41,346 nt of DNA, taken from an uncultured Bacilli bacterium. Its GTDB lineage: Bacteria > Bacillota_I > Bacilli_A > ML615J-28 > CAG-313. Below, in pieces: positions 17,787 to 24,667 of the stretch. The notes under the pieces are model-generated. The model saw only the letters and a program-made list of their open reading frames with translations. It was not told the DNA's origin and did not search any database. The translations under genes and the position numbers were made by a program. The DNA lies in contig CAKPAZ010000011.1 of assembly GCA_934133195.1 (NCBI GenBank), positions 1 to 41,346 on the forward strand. Direction: 5' to 3'. The stretch's first letter is position 1, and each line of letters opens with the position of its first letter.

Positions 17787-18496
17787 TAATATTTGGGAAG
17801 AATACGGTTCGTGAAGCAATAATTCAAAAGAAACCAATTAAAACAATATATTTAACTCATGATAAAATAATTAATGAATTTCAAAAAATGGGTGTAAAAA
17901 TTCCTAATGATAAAATCATGATTATCTCACCTAAACAAATGGATGAAATCGCAAAAGGAAATCATCAAGGAATTGCTTGTGAGGTAGAAGAATACAAATA
18001 CCTTACTTTAAATGAAATAATCGAAAAAAATAAAAACAAAGAAAACGTAAGTTTAATCATGCTTGATGGACTTGAAGATCCACATAATTTGGGCGCAATC
18101 CTTCGTACTGCTGATGCAACAGGAATGGAGGGGATAATCATTCCTAAAAATCGCAGTGTAAGCCTAAATCAAACGGTTGCTAAAGTATCAACAGGTGCAA
18201 TAGAACATGTTGATGTTGTACAAGTAACTAACCTTGTACAAACATTAGAAACCTTAAAAAAAGAAGGATACTGGGTAATTGGCTTAGAAATGGAAGGGTC
18301 AGTTGATTACAAAGTACAAGATTATATGGGAAAAAATGTTATTATAATTGGGTCTGAGGGAAAGGGAATCTCCAGACTTGTCAAAGAAAAATGTGACTTT
18401 ATGATTAACATTCCGATGATTGGTCATGTTACATCACTTAATGCATCAGTTTCCGCGAGTATAATTTTTTATGAAATATTAAGACAAAGGGGATAA
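17783..18496 (+). CDS. rlmB: 23S rRNA 2'-O-methyltransferase of the TrmH/RlmB family
   Basis: SpoU-family proteins methylate ribose 2'-OH groups, RlmB at G2251 of 23S rRNA. The 237 residues have an N-terminal substrate-binding region (1-75) and a knotted SPOUT domain. Its three motifs are visible: GLEDPHNLGAILRTADATG, IIGSEGKGISRLV and IPMIGHVTSLNASVSASI. The start is GTG at 17783, overlapping the mrnC stop by four bases, with AAGGTG just upstream. The same order occurs in Bacillus, but the yacP (rae1) gene that normally follows is missing here. Confidence 0.93.
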   Translation: MIIFGKNTVREAIIQKKPIKTIYLTHDKIINEFQKMGVKIPNDKIMIISPKQMDEIAKGNHQGIACEVEEYKYLTLNEIIEKNKNKENVSLIMLDGLEDPHNLGAILRTADATGMEGIIIPKNRSVSLNQTVAKVSTGAIEHVDVVQVTNLVQTLETLKKEGYWVIGLEMEGSVDYKVQDYMGKNVIIIGSEGKGISRLVKEKCDFMINIPMIGHVTSLNASVSASIIFYEILRQRG

Positions 18497-18498
18497 AA

Positions 18499-19050
18499 AT
18501 GAAAAGGGATTTAAGGGAAAACCTACTAAAATATAATGATTATGAACTTCTTTATATGAATGGACTTTCATCAGAAGAAGCAAGGGATATTTTATTTGAA
18601 AAATATATGTTTATGATTAAGAAAATGATCGTGAGATTCAATGTTCAACCAGATGAAAAAGATGATTACTTTCAAGAAGGCTTAATCGCATTAAACAAAG
18701 CTATAAAAACTTATAAAGAAACAAGCAATATGACATTCACAAGATTTGTAGAAATGCTGATATATCATCGCTTTGTTGATTTGACAAGATTAAAGAAAAA
18801 ACGAAATGAGGAAAATGTTTCGCTTGATGTGATAGATTACATTATTCCTGAACCAAAGCCAATGTCAATACTTTACGAGGATAATATTTTTGATCTTTTA
18901 AAACTCTCAAGAAGAGAACGTCAAGTATATGAATTAATCTATAATCAAGGCAAAACCAACAAAGAAGTAAGCGAAATTTTAGGTATAAAAATTACTCAAG
19001 TCTACTCAACGACTGATCGTATAAGAAAGAAGAATGTTCATATTAGTTGA
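18499..19050 (+). CDS. sigH: Sigma-70 family factor, SigH type
   Basis: The 183-residue protein has a region 2 core (about 35-110), with FEKYMFMIKKMIVRF, the DDYFQEGLIALNKAI RNAP-binding helix and TFTRFVEMLIYHRFVDLTR for -10 recognition. Region 4 (about 132-178) has LSRRERQVYELIYNQGKTNKEVSEI-type helix-turn-helix character. It lies between rlmB and rpmG, exactly where Bacillus sigH lies, which is the strongest reason for this name. In relatives SigH drives early sporulation or competence. No regulon can be seen here. AAAGGGG precedes the ATG. Confidence 0.8.
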   Translation: MKRDLRENLLKYNDYELLYMNGLSSEEARDILFEKYMFMIKKMIVRFNVQPDEKDDYFQEGLIALNKAIKTYKETSNMTFTRFVEMLIYHRFVDLTRLKKKRNEENVSLDVIDYIIPEPKPMSILYEDNIFDLLKLSRRERQVYELIYNQGKTNKEVSEILGIKITQVYSTTDRIRKKNVHIS

Positions 19051-19076
19051 TAAAAATAATTGAAAGACCTAAATAC

Positions 19077-19105
19077 TTGACAAAAAATTAAATATTGGGT
19101 ATAAT
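19077..19105 (+). promoter_or_regulatory. Strong promoter of rpmG-secE-nusG
   Basis: Consensus TTGACA (19077-19082) and TATAAT (19100-19105) at 17 bp. It lies between sigH and rpmG, so this trio need not depend on the upstream operon. Confidence 0.93.
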
Positions 19106-19127
19106 AACAAGGTCAAGGTGGAAATTT

Positions 19128-19277
19128 ATGAGAGAAAAAATAATTTTGGTTTGTGAAGAATGTTTATCACGAAACTATATTACAGAAAAAAATAAATTAA
19201 ATACTACCACTCGTGTAATTGTAAAAAAGTATTGCCCTCGTTGCAATAAACATACAATTCATAAAGAAACTAAATAG
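19128..19277 (+). CDS. rpmG: 50S ribosomal protein L33 (zinc-binding form)
   Basis: L33 is a small large-subunit protein near the E site. At 49 residues it has normal length. Two CxxC pairs (CEEC near residue 9 and CPRC near 38) make this the zinc-dependent C+ form. The start is ATG 19128, preceded by AAGGTGG (19115-19121). A longer frame opening with TTG at 19095 would overlap the -10 box and is not used. rpmG-secE-nusG is the standard order in Bacillota. Confidence 0.95.
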   Translation: MREKIILVCEECLSRNYITEKNKLNTTTRVIVKKYCPRCNKHTIHKETK

Positions 19278-19291
19278 GAGGATTTTTTCAA

Positions 19292-19696
19292 ATGGCAGAA
19301 AAAGAAAAAAAGAATCGTGTAATGGATGTGTTATTAAAGGAACACAAATGGGAAAATTTATTACTTGCAATTTTAGCTGTATTCGCAATCGAACTTGGTG
19401 TTTTATTATTATCTAAAACATATTTAACAATTCCTGCTGATGCATTCTTAATTGGTAAATATTGGAAACCATTTGCTTGGGCTTTAGTCATCTTAGGTGC
19501 TGCATCTTTAATCTTATCAGTATCTTCATTCTATGTACCTTCTTTTGCAGAAATCAAACATATAACAGGCTTAAAGAAAGCAGAATTCTTTTGGAATGTT
19601 TTCCAAGTGTTTATGTTCTCACTTATACTAGCGTTCTTCTTTCTTCTTTGCGATTTAGCAATTGAATCAATAATGAAAGCTTTAAATATTAACTAA
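19292..19696 (+). CDS. secE: Preprotein translocase subunit SecE, three-helix form
   Basis: SecE clamps SecY in the export channel. The conserved part is the C-terminus: an amphipathic stretch (SFAEIKHITGLKKAEFF, about 84-100) followed by one transmembrane helix (103-124), ending in a DLAIESIMKAL-type tail. Unlike most Bacillota SecE (about 60 residues, one helix), this one is 134 residues with two extra predicted helices at about 22-41 and 61-82. The call rests on that C-terminal pattern and on its place between rpmG and nusG. AGGAGG lies upstream. The usual Trp-Pro in the amphipathic hinge is replaced by Gly-Leu. Confidence 0.87.
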   Translation: MAEKEKKNRVMDVLLKEHKWENLLLAILAVFAIELGVLLLSKTYLTIPADAFLIGKYWKPFAWALVILGAASLILSVSSFYVPSFAEIKHITGLKKAEFFWNVFQVFMFSLILAFFFLLCDLAIESIMKALNIN

Positions 19697-19712
19697 TAAG
19701 TGGATAATAATT

Positions 19713-20270
19713 ATGGATGATTTTGAATTTGAAAATGAACGAGCATGGTATGTAGTTCAATCATATTCAGGAATGGAACAAGCCGCAAAAAGAAATCTAG
19801 AACGTCGTATTGTTTCAATGAATATGCAAGATTATATTTTCCGTGTATTAATTCCTGAAACTACTCGCTATGAAAAAAAGAAGAATGGCGAAATGAAGGA
19901 AATAGTTGAAAAAGTCTTTCCGGGTTATATTTTTGTTGATATGATAGTAACTGATGAATCTTGGTTTGTTGTAAGAAACACTCCAATGGTTACCGGCTTC
20001 CTAGGATCTAGTGGTGGAGGTGCAAAACCAGTACCACTTCCAAATGAGGAAATTATCCCCATTTTAAGAACTTGTGGTATCACTATTGAATTCAATATTG
20101 ACTTTAAAGTTGGTGATCAAGTAAATGTCGTAAGTGGTCCATTTGCTGGTCAAGTTGTAACGGTTGATTCTATTGATATGGAAAACCAAAAAGTTACTGT
20201 CTTAGTTGATTTCTTTGGACGTCAAACTCCTCAAGAATTAACTTTTGATGAAATTAAAGCAATTAAATAA
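19713..20270 (+). CDS. nusG: Transcription antitermination/pausing factor NusG
   Basis: NusG binds the RNAP clamp and couples elongation to ribosomes or Rho. The 185-residue protein has the NGN domain (about 10-115), with AWYVVQSYSGMEQAAKRNL, KVFPGYIFVDM and WFVVRNTPMVTGFLG, and a C-terminal KOW domain (about 128-183) starting DFKVGDQVNVVSGPFAG. The ribosome site is weak (AAGTGGA), unlike its neighbours, so coupling to secE translation is likely. It ends at a terminator, which separates it from rplK. Confidence 0.96.
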   Translation: MDDFEFENERAWYVVQSYSGMEQAAKRNLERRIVSMNMQDYIFRVLIPETTRYEKKKNGEMKEIVEKVFPGYIFVDMIVTDESWFVVRNTPMVTGFLGSSGGGAKPVPLPNEEIIPILRTCGITIEFNIDFKVGDQVNVVSGPFAGQVVTVDSIDMENQKVTVLVDFFGRQTPQELTFDEIKAIK

Positions 20271-20272
20271 GA

Positions 20273-20303
20273 GATATTTTCTTGATGAAAATATCTTTTT
20301 TTT
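20273..20303 (+). terminator. Terminator after nusG
   Basis: GATATTTTC (20273-20281) pairs perfectly with GAAAATATC (20287-20295), with a 5-base loop and eight T. Confidence 0.92.
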
Positions 20304-20311
20304 CAAACCAA

Positions 20312-20340
20312 TTGCAAAAAAAATGATTTATCGGTATAAT
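20312..20340 (+). promoter_or_regulatory. Promoter of the GNAT gene
   Basis: TTGCAA (20312-20317) and TATAAT (20335-20340) at 17 bp, the same hexamers and spacing as the glycogen operon promoter. Confidence 0.88.
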
Positions 20341-20370
20341 ATTAGAAAGTAACAAAAAGGAGATTGCAAG

Positions 20371-21375
20371 ATGAATTTACAATACTTTACATTTGATGAA
20401 ATTAAAAACAAGTATAATGATGTTGAACATGATGTTTATGCATTATTTACAGAAGTAATTAAAGAAGATGGTTTCTTTAAAGAATTAACATTTGAACAAT
20501 TTAACAGCATTTTATTTTTAAATCGTTTCTTTAAAAAAGAAGGAACATTCTTTGCTTATGACTATAATACATTAGTAGGCTTTATCAGTAGTAATGTTCG
20601 TGACATGGATAAAGGCAACCCAAATACGGCAGGATATATTAATACAGTACTTGTAAAAAAAGAATATCGTCGCCAAGGCATTGGTAAAGCTTTACTTGAA
20701 AAAGCTGAAAACTATATTAAAAATGAAGGAATGAAATATTCTAGATTTGTCTTTTTAAGTCAAATCAATTGGCCTTGGTACATTCCTCATTCAGACAAAC
20801 ATGAACATCCAGGGGCTCCTGCTGTTCGTATTAATTCAGAATTTTATTTCTTCCTTCTACATAATCATTATTATATTAATAGTATTCATGAAGGATTCCA
20901 CTTACCACTTGCTGAATACAAATTACCTGAATCAGTAGTTAAAAAGATGGAAGAAAACAAGAAAAATGGCTTTACTGTTGAAGTATATGATCCAAACAAA
21001 CATTATGGTGTAGAAGAGTTCTGCAATACCATTGATAATCCAGGATTTGCAGGTGCAATCAGAAGAAACTTAGAACGTGAAAATCCATATCCATTCCTAA
21101 TTGCTGCTCATGATGGCAAGATGGTAGGATGGACTGGTCCAATGTATAATGAACCAACTGGAAGAGGTCATTTAGATGGTATTTGTGTTGATCCTAATAC
21201 TCGTGGTGGAGGCTTAGGAAAAGCTTTATTCTGCACTTTATGTGAATACTCAAAAGAACATGGTGCTAAGTATATGACATTCTTTACAGGCCTTGATAAT
21301 CCAGCAAGAAGAATATATTTATTTGCGGGATTCAAGATTGCTCAAAGTTTTGCAGATATGAAAAAAGACTTATAA
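20371..21375 (+). CDS. Tandem GNAT-domain acetyltransferase
   Basis: GNAT enzymes move an acyl group from CoA to an amine. This 334-residue protein holds two domains. The N-terminal one (about 1-155) has the acetyl-CoA loop YRRQGIGKALLEKA; the C-terminal one (about 205-334) has VDPNTRGGGLGKALF and the downstream NPARRIYLFAGF segment. Both CoA loops look intact, which is unusual because one copy is often degenerate in tandem GNATs. AAGGAG precedes the ATG. It has its own promoter and terminator and interrupts the usual nusG-rplK junction, so it is probably an independent gene. The substrate cannot be predicted. Confidence 0.88.
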   Translation: MNLQYFTFDEIKNKYNDVEHDVYALFTEVIKEDGFFKELTFEQFNSILFLNRFFKKEGTFFAYDYNTLVGFISSNVRDMDKGNPNTAGYINTVLVKKEYRRQGIGKALLEKAENYIKNEGMKYSRFVFLSQINWPWYIPHSDKHEHPGAPAVRINSEFYFFLLHNHYYINSIHEGFHLPLAEYKLPESVVKKMEENKKNGFTVEVYDPNKHYGVEEFCNTIDNPGFAGAIRRNLERENPYPFLIAAHDGKMVGWTGPMYNEPTGRGHLDGICVDPNTRGGGLGKALFCTLCEYSKEHGAKYMTFFTGLDNPARRIYLFAGFKIAQSFADMKKDL

Positions 21376-21406
21376 GATGATAGAAATATCATCTTATTTC
21401 TTTTTT
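21373..21406 (+). terminator. Terminator after the GNAT gene
   Basis: TAAGATGAT (21373-21381) and ATCATCTTA (21388-21396) form a 9-bp stem that begins in the stop codon, followed by a T-rich tail. Confidence 0.88.
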
Positions 21407-21496
21407 ATAATAGGAAATAATCATTAATTAAAAATATAAAACTTAAAAATTATTAAAGAAAATAAATGTTAATATCAAAAAAATAACGTATTTAGT

Positions 21497-21525
21497 TTGA
21501 CTTTTTAAATCCAAAAGGGTATAAT
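21497..21525 (+). promoter_or_regulatory. Promoter of the rplKAJL operon
   Basis: TTGACT (21497-21502) and TATAAT (21520-21525), 17 bp apart, 115 bases before the rplK start. The leader is long enough for a regulatory structure. Confidence 0.92.
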
Positions 21526-21575
21526 AATAGACGCGTGCAATGACGCTTATACTATAAATACAGTAAAATTAAAAA

Positions 21576-21611
21576 ATGTGGGAGAGTGACTGTATCGCTC
21601 ATAAACCACAT
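21576..21611 (+). promoter_or_regulatory. L1-binding-site mimic in the rplK leader
   Basis: ATGTGG (21576-21581) pairs with CCACAT (21606-21611). Next to it is GAG on the 5' side and ATAAA on the 3' side, with an inner hairpin (AGTGA against TCGCT, 5-base loop). The L1 site of 23S rRNA has the same plan: GUGGGAG on one strand and AUACCAC on the other. L1 represses the L11 operon by this mimicry in E. coli. Confidence 0.7.
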
Positions 21612-21640
21612 CACAAGACAATTAAAAGGAGGTGTGTCTC

Positions 21641-22072
21641 GTGGCAAAAGCTAAACAAATTAAGAAAGTCGTTAAGCTACAAATCCAAGCTGGTAAGGCT
21701 AATCCAGCTCCACCAGTAGGTCCAGCTCTAGGTCAAGCAGGTGTTAACATTCAACAATTCTGCAGTCAATTCAATGACAAAACATCAGGAATGATTGGAT
21801 ACGTAATCCCTGTTGAAATTACCGTTTACGACGATCGTTCATTCACATTTATTACAAAGACCCCACCTGCATCTGATTTATTAAAGAAAGCCGCAGGAAT
21901 TGCTAAAGGTTCTGGAAATTCTAAGAAAACTAAAGTTGCAACTATTAGTCGCGCTAAACTTTTAGAAATCGCTCAAATGAAGATGCCAGACTTAAACGCT
22001 TATACAGTAGAAGCAGCTGCTAATATTGTAGAAGGCACAGCAAGAAATATGGGTATCGTTGTTGAAGACTAG
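21641..22072 (+). CDS. rplK: 50S ribosomal protein L11
   Basis: L11 forms the GTPase-associated centre with 23S rRNA and L10-L12. The 143 residues include the proline-rich AGKANPAPPVGPALGQAGVN, the FCSQFND motif, and the C-terminal RNA-binding GTARNMGI. The start is GTG 21641, placed 7 bases after AAGGAGGTG. An in-frame GTG at 21632 lies inside that ribosome site and is rejected. The gene is first of four ribosomal protein genes behind one promoter and carries an L1-like hairpin in its leader. Confidence 0.97.
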   Translation: MAKAKQIKKVVKLQIQAGKANPAPPVGPALGQAGVNIQQFCSQFNDKTSGMIGYVIPVEITVYDDRSFTFITKTPPASDLLKKAAGIAKGSGNSKKTKVATISRAKLLEIAQMKMPDLNAYTVEAAANIVEGTARNMGIVVED

Positions 22073-22120
22073 TTCTTCAAAAGAAAATAGATTATAACAC
22101 ATTAATTTGTGTGAATCTAA

Positions 22121-22154
22121 TTGTGGGAGGTAAATCCCGTTTATACCACATTAG
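22121..22154 (+). promoter_or_regulatory. L1-binding-site mimic before rplA
   Basis: GTGG (22123-22126) and CCAC (22146-22149) enclose GAG and an inner GTAAA/TTTAT hairpin, reproducing the GUGGGAG...AUACCAC plan of the 23S L1 site more closely than the rplK copy. The outer stem can extend to CTAA/TTAG (22117-22120 and 22151-22154), which reaches into AGGAGG (22153-22158). Bound L1 would thus hide its own ribosome site. A separate hairpin (22088-22119) sits directly upstream. Confidence 0.72.
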
Positions 22155-22166
22155 GAGGAATATAAA

Positions 22167-22859
22167 ATGGCAAAAAGAAGTAAAAAATATCAAGAAGCTT
22201 TAAAACTAATTGATCGTACTAAAAAGTACACTCTAGATGAAGCTGTTGAACTTGTTAAAAAAACAAGCATTGCCAAATTTGATGCAACTGTTGAATGTGC
22301 AATTCGTTTAAATATTGACCCTCGTAAAGCTGAACAAAACCTTCGTGGTGCTGTATCATTACCTAATGGTACAGGTAAAACTGTTCGTGTATTAGTTATT
22401 ACAAAGGGTGCTAAAATTGACGAAGCTTTAGCAGCAGGTGCTGATTATGCTGGCGAACATGAATATCTAGAAAAAATTAAAGGCGGTTGGTTTGAATTTG
22501 ATACAGTAATCGCAAGCCCTGATATGATGGGTGAACTTGGTAAGTTAGGTCGTATCTTAGGTCCTAAAGGTCTAATGCCTAACCCTAAGACAGGAACTGT
22601 AACAAATGATATCGAAAAAGTTGTTAAAGAATTTAAAGCTGGTAAAGTTGAATATCGTACTGACAAAGTTGGTAACATTCAAGTTCCAGTTGGAAAAGTT
22701 TCTTTTGATGCTGAAAAATTAAAAGAAAACATCTTAACAATCTATCGTCAAATGATGCGTATTAAACCTTCAACTGTAAAAGGCGTTTATATGCGTAACT
22801 TTACAATCACTTCAACAATGGGTCCTGGCATCAAAGTTGCTATTGACTCACTTGAATAG
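22167..22859 (+). CDS. rplA: 50S ribosomal protein L1
   Basis: L1 moves the L1 stalk that releases E-site tRNA, and is a translational repressor of its own operon in several bacteria. The 230-residue sequence shows YTLDEAVELVKK, GTGKTVRVLV, the PDMMGELGKLGRILGPKGLMPNPKTGT block and the C-terminal SSTMGPG-type motif (TSTMGPGIKV). AGGAGG lies upstream. The presumed repressor site directly precedes it. Confidence 0.98.
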   Translation: MAKRSKKYQEALKLIDRTKKYTLDEAVELVKKTSIAKFDATVECAIRLNIDPRKAEQNLRGAVSLPNGTGKTVRVLVITKGAKIDEALAAGADYAGEHEYLEKIKGGWFEFDTVIASPDMMGELGKLGRILGPKGLMPNPKTGTVTNDIEKVVKEFKAGKVEYRTDKVGNIQVPVGKVSFDAEKLKENILTIYRQMMRIKPSTVKGVYMRNFTITSTMGPGIKVAIDSLE

Positions 22860-22899
22860 TATTTAAAAACAAAGTAAAATTATAGTATATAGTATAAAA

Positions 22900-22960
22900 G
22901 TCTCTGCCGTAGACAGTAGGTGCATTTCATAAGGGTATGCTTAATTTCCTACCGAGGAAA
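22900..22960 (+). promoter_or_regulatory. L10 leader (autoregulatory RNA) before rplJ
   Basis: The sequence CCGTAGACAGTAGGTGC (from 22907), then a GCAT/ATGC hairpin, then TTAATTTCCTACCGAGG matches the known L10 leader pattern, in which GTAGG pairs with CCTAC and forms a kink-turn-like site for the L10-L12 complex. It is transcribed in the middle of the operon, so it can tune rplJ-rplL against rplK-rplA. I see no convincing promoter in 22860-22900, although TATAAA occurs at 22893. Confidence 0.87.
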
Positions 22961-22980
22961 AATTTCAGGAGGTGAAAACA

Positions 22981-23466
22981 ATGAATGAAGCGACAATCGC
23001 TAAAAAACAACAAGAGGTCCAAGCAGTAGTTGATAAAATTAACGAGGCTGGATCAACAGTATTCGTTGATTACCTAGGATTAACTGTAGCAGAAGTAACT
23101 GAACTTCGTAAAAAGCTACATGCTGAAAACTGTGAAATGAAAGTTGTAAAAAACAACATTTTACGCCGTGCTTCTGACATTACAGGTCATAAAGGCGTTG
23201 AAGAACATTTAGTTGGCCCAAGTGCAATGGTTACTTCAAAAGATGAAGTTACAGCCGCTAAACTTGTTTATGCATTCTTAAAAGACCATGAAAAACTAAC
23301 TGTAAAAGGTGGTATCGTTGGTACTGAAGTTATGAATGAACAACAACTAAAGGCTCTATCAGCATTACCAAACAAAGATGGTATGATCTCAATGTTATTA
23401 AGTGTATTACAAGCTCCAGTACGTGGACTTGCATGCGTAATTAAAGCAGTATCAGAAAAAGAATAA
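22981..23466 (+). CDS. rplJ: 50S ribosomal protein L10
   Basis: L10 is the base of the L12 stalk. The 161 residues contain VFVDYLGLTVAEVTELRKKL, MKVVKNNILRRA and VKGGIVG, and end in a helix that binds L12 dimers (MLLSVLQAPVRGLACVI). The start is ATG 22981, 6 bases after AGGAGGTG. An in-frame GTG at 22972 lies inside that site and is rejected. The leader just upstream is the L10 type, so expression is likely feedback controlled. Confidence 0.97.
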   Translation: MNEATIAKKQQEVQAVVDKINEAGSTVFVDYLGLTVAEVTELRKKLHAENCEMKVVKNNILRRASDITGHKGVEEHLVGPSAMVTSKDEVTAAKLVYAFLKDHEKLTVKGGIVGTEVMNEQQLKALSALPNKDGMISMLLSVLQAPVRGLACVIKAVSEKE

Positions 23467-23488
23467 TTAATTAGGAGGAACAAACGAA

Positions 23489-23860
23489 ATGGCAAAAATT
23501 AGTAATGAAGAATTTATTGCAGCTATTAAAGAAATGAGCGTTTTAGAATTAAACGATTTAGTAAAGGCAATTGAAGAAGAATTTGGTGTAACTGCAGCAG
23601 CTCCAGTAGCAGTAGTAGCTGGCGCACAAGAAGCAGTAGAAGAAAAATCTAACGAAGTTAACCTTGTACTTGTAAGTGCAGGTGCTGGTAAGATTGGTGT
23701 TATCAAACTAGTTCGTGAAGTAACTGGCTTAGGCTTAAAAGAAGCTAAAGAATTAGTTGATGGCGCTCCAAAACCTATCAAAGAAAAAATTACACCAGAA
23801 GAAGCAGAAGCTCTTAAAGCTAAATTTGTTGAAGCTGGCGCTGAAGTTGAAATTAAGTAA
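23489..23860 (+). CDS. rplL: 50S ribosomal protein L7/L12
   Basis: L12 dimers form the flexible stalk that recruits translation GTPases. At 123 residues it has the N-terminal dimer domain (MSVLELNDLVKAIEEEFGV), an Ala/Val-rich hinge (about 38-52), and the C-terminal factor-binding domain with IGVIKLVREVTGLGLKEAK-type sequence ending in GAEVEIK. AGGAGG precedes it. A terminator follows within 20 bases. Confidence 0.98.
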   Translation: MAKISNEEFIAAIKEMSVLELNDLVKAIEEEFGVTAAAPVAVVAGAQEAVEEKSNEVNLVLVSAGAGKIGVIKLVREVTGLGLKEAKELVDGAPKPIKEKITPEEAEALKAKFVEAGAEVEIK

Positions 23861-23877
23861 TTTCACTATAGCTTATT

Positions 23878-23902
23878 AAACCTGGTTTAACCAGGTTTTT
23901 TT
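23878..23902 (+). terminator. Terminator after rplL
   Basis: AAACCTGG (23878-23885) and CCAGGTTT (23891-23898), 5-base loop, then a run of T. The next gene's AAAGGAG begins 5 bases later, with no promoter between. Confidence 0.9.
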
Positions 23903-23919
23903 AATGAAAGGAGACCAAA

Positions 23920-24516
23920 ATGAGTAATCAATATTTTGACAATAATCCCAACTTAAGAAGTGAAGAAAAAGAAATAAAATATTATTTTAAGGGAGAATAC
24001 ATTTCCTTATTATCAGATCTTGGCGTCTTTTCTAAGAGTGGAGTTGACTTTGGAAGTAGTTTATTACTTAAAACTTTAGAGATAAAAACGGAAACAAAAA
24101 CAATCCTTGATGTTGGATGCGGCTATGGAACTATAGGAATTACGATTGCTAAATTCAACCCAAACATAGTTGTTGATATGGTTGATGTAAACCTTAGAGC
24201 ATTAGAACTAGCTAAGAAAAATTCGCTTAGTAATAATGTTAATAATACAGTAATATTTGAAAGTAATGTTTATTCAAACGTTACTAAAAAATATGATTTA
24301 ATTGTAACCAATCCTCCTATTAGAGCAGGAAAGAAGATTGTTCATGCTATCTTACTTGAAGGCTATGATCACTTGAATGATGGAGGAGAACTTTGGTGTG
24401 TTATTCAAAAAAAACAAGGGGCAGCATCAGCTATAAAAGCCTTAAAAGAAAAATATCAAGAGGTTAATATTTGTACTACGGAAAAACAATACTGCATAAT
24501 TCAAGCAAAAAAATAA
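23920..24516 (+). CDS. RsmC/YbxB-like class I methyltransferase
   Basis: The 198-residue protein is an SAM-dependent methyltransferase of the small-domain RsmC type (16S rRNA guanine-N2 methylation is the family's usual task, not proven here). Motif I is ILDVGCGYGTIGI (about 62-74); the acidic residue of motif II is in DVNLRALELA; motif IV is VTNPPI, the N-P-P-x form of amino-group methyltransferases. In Bacillus the related ybxB sits at the same site between rplL and rpoB. AAAGGAG precedes the ATG. It must be read through the rplL terminator, so it should be made at a low level. Confidence 0.85.
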   Translation: MSNQYFDNNPNLRSEEKEIKYYFKGEYISLLSDLGVFSKSGVDFGSSLLLKTLEIKTETKTILDVGCGYGTIGITIAKFNPNIVVDMVDVNLRALELAKKNSLSNNVNNTVIFESNVYSNVTKKYDLIVTNPPIRAGKKIVHAILLEGYDHLNDGGELWCVIQKKQGAASAIKALKEKYQEVNICTTEKQYCIIQAKK

Positions 24517-24539
24517 AAGGCATTCATATGCCTTTTTTT
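24516..24539 (+). terminator. Terminator after the RsmC-like gene
   Basis: AAAGGCAT and ATGCCTTT form an 8-bp stem with a 4-base loop, followed by T-rich DNA. It separates rpoBC from the ribosomal protein operon. Confidence 0.87.
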
Positions 24540-24589
24540 GTTTCTAATAAAAAATTACCTTAAAAATATTCAAAAAAAGTTTATTTTAG

Positions 24590-24618
24590 TTGACAAAAAT
24601 AAAAAACAATTGTATAAT
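24590..24618 (+). promoter_or_regulatory. Strong promoter of rpoB-rpoC
   Basis: Consensus TTGACA (24590-24595) and TATAAT (24613-24618), 17 bp apart. A second TATAAT at 24631-24636 lacks a good -35. The leader to rpoB is about 80 bases. Confidence 0.9.
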
Positions 24619-24636
24619 AAGTCGTTAGGATATAAT

Positions 24637-24667
24637 GTGGGAGAATGCACTAATTTTGTATATCCCA
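24637..24667 (+). promoter_or_regulatory. Possible L1-like hairpin in the rpoB leader
   Basis: GTGGGAG (24637-24643) is followed by a hairpin (ATGCA against TGTAT) and TATATCCCA. TGGGA pairs with TCCCA. The 5' strand equals the L1 motif before rplK and rplA, but the 3' CCAC is replaced by CCCA. Speculative; it lies just after a TATAAT and may be chance. Confidence 0.35.

Noticed and set aside
19095..19127. Longer rpmG start at TTG 19095
   Set aside because: The codon lies within the promoter, before the -10 box; ATG 19128 has AAGGTGG and gives a standard 49-residue L33.
23467..23781. A 104-codon minus-strand frame opposite rplL
   Set aside because: Shadow of the Ala-rich L7/L12 coding sequence; no ribosome site and no family resemblance.
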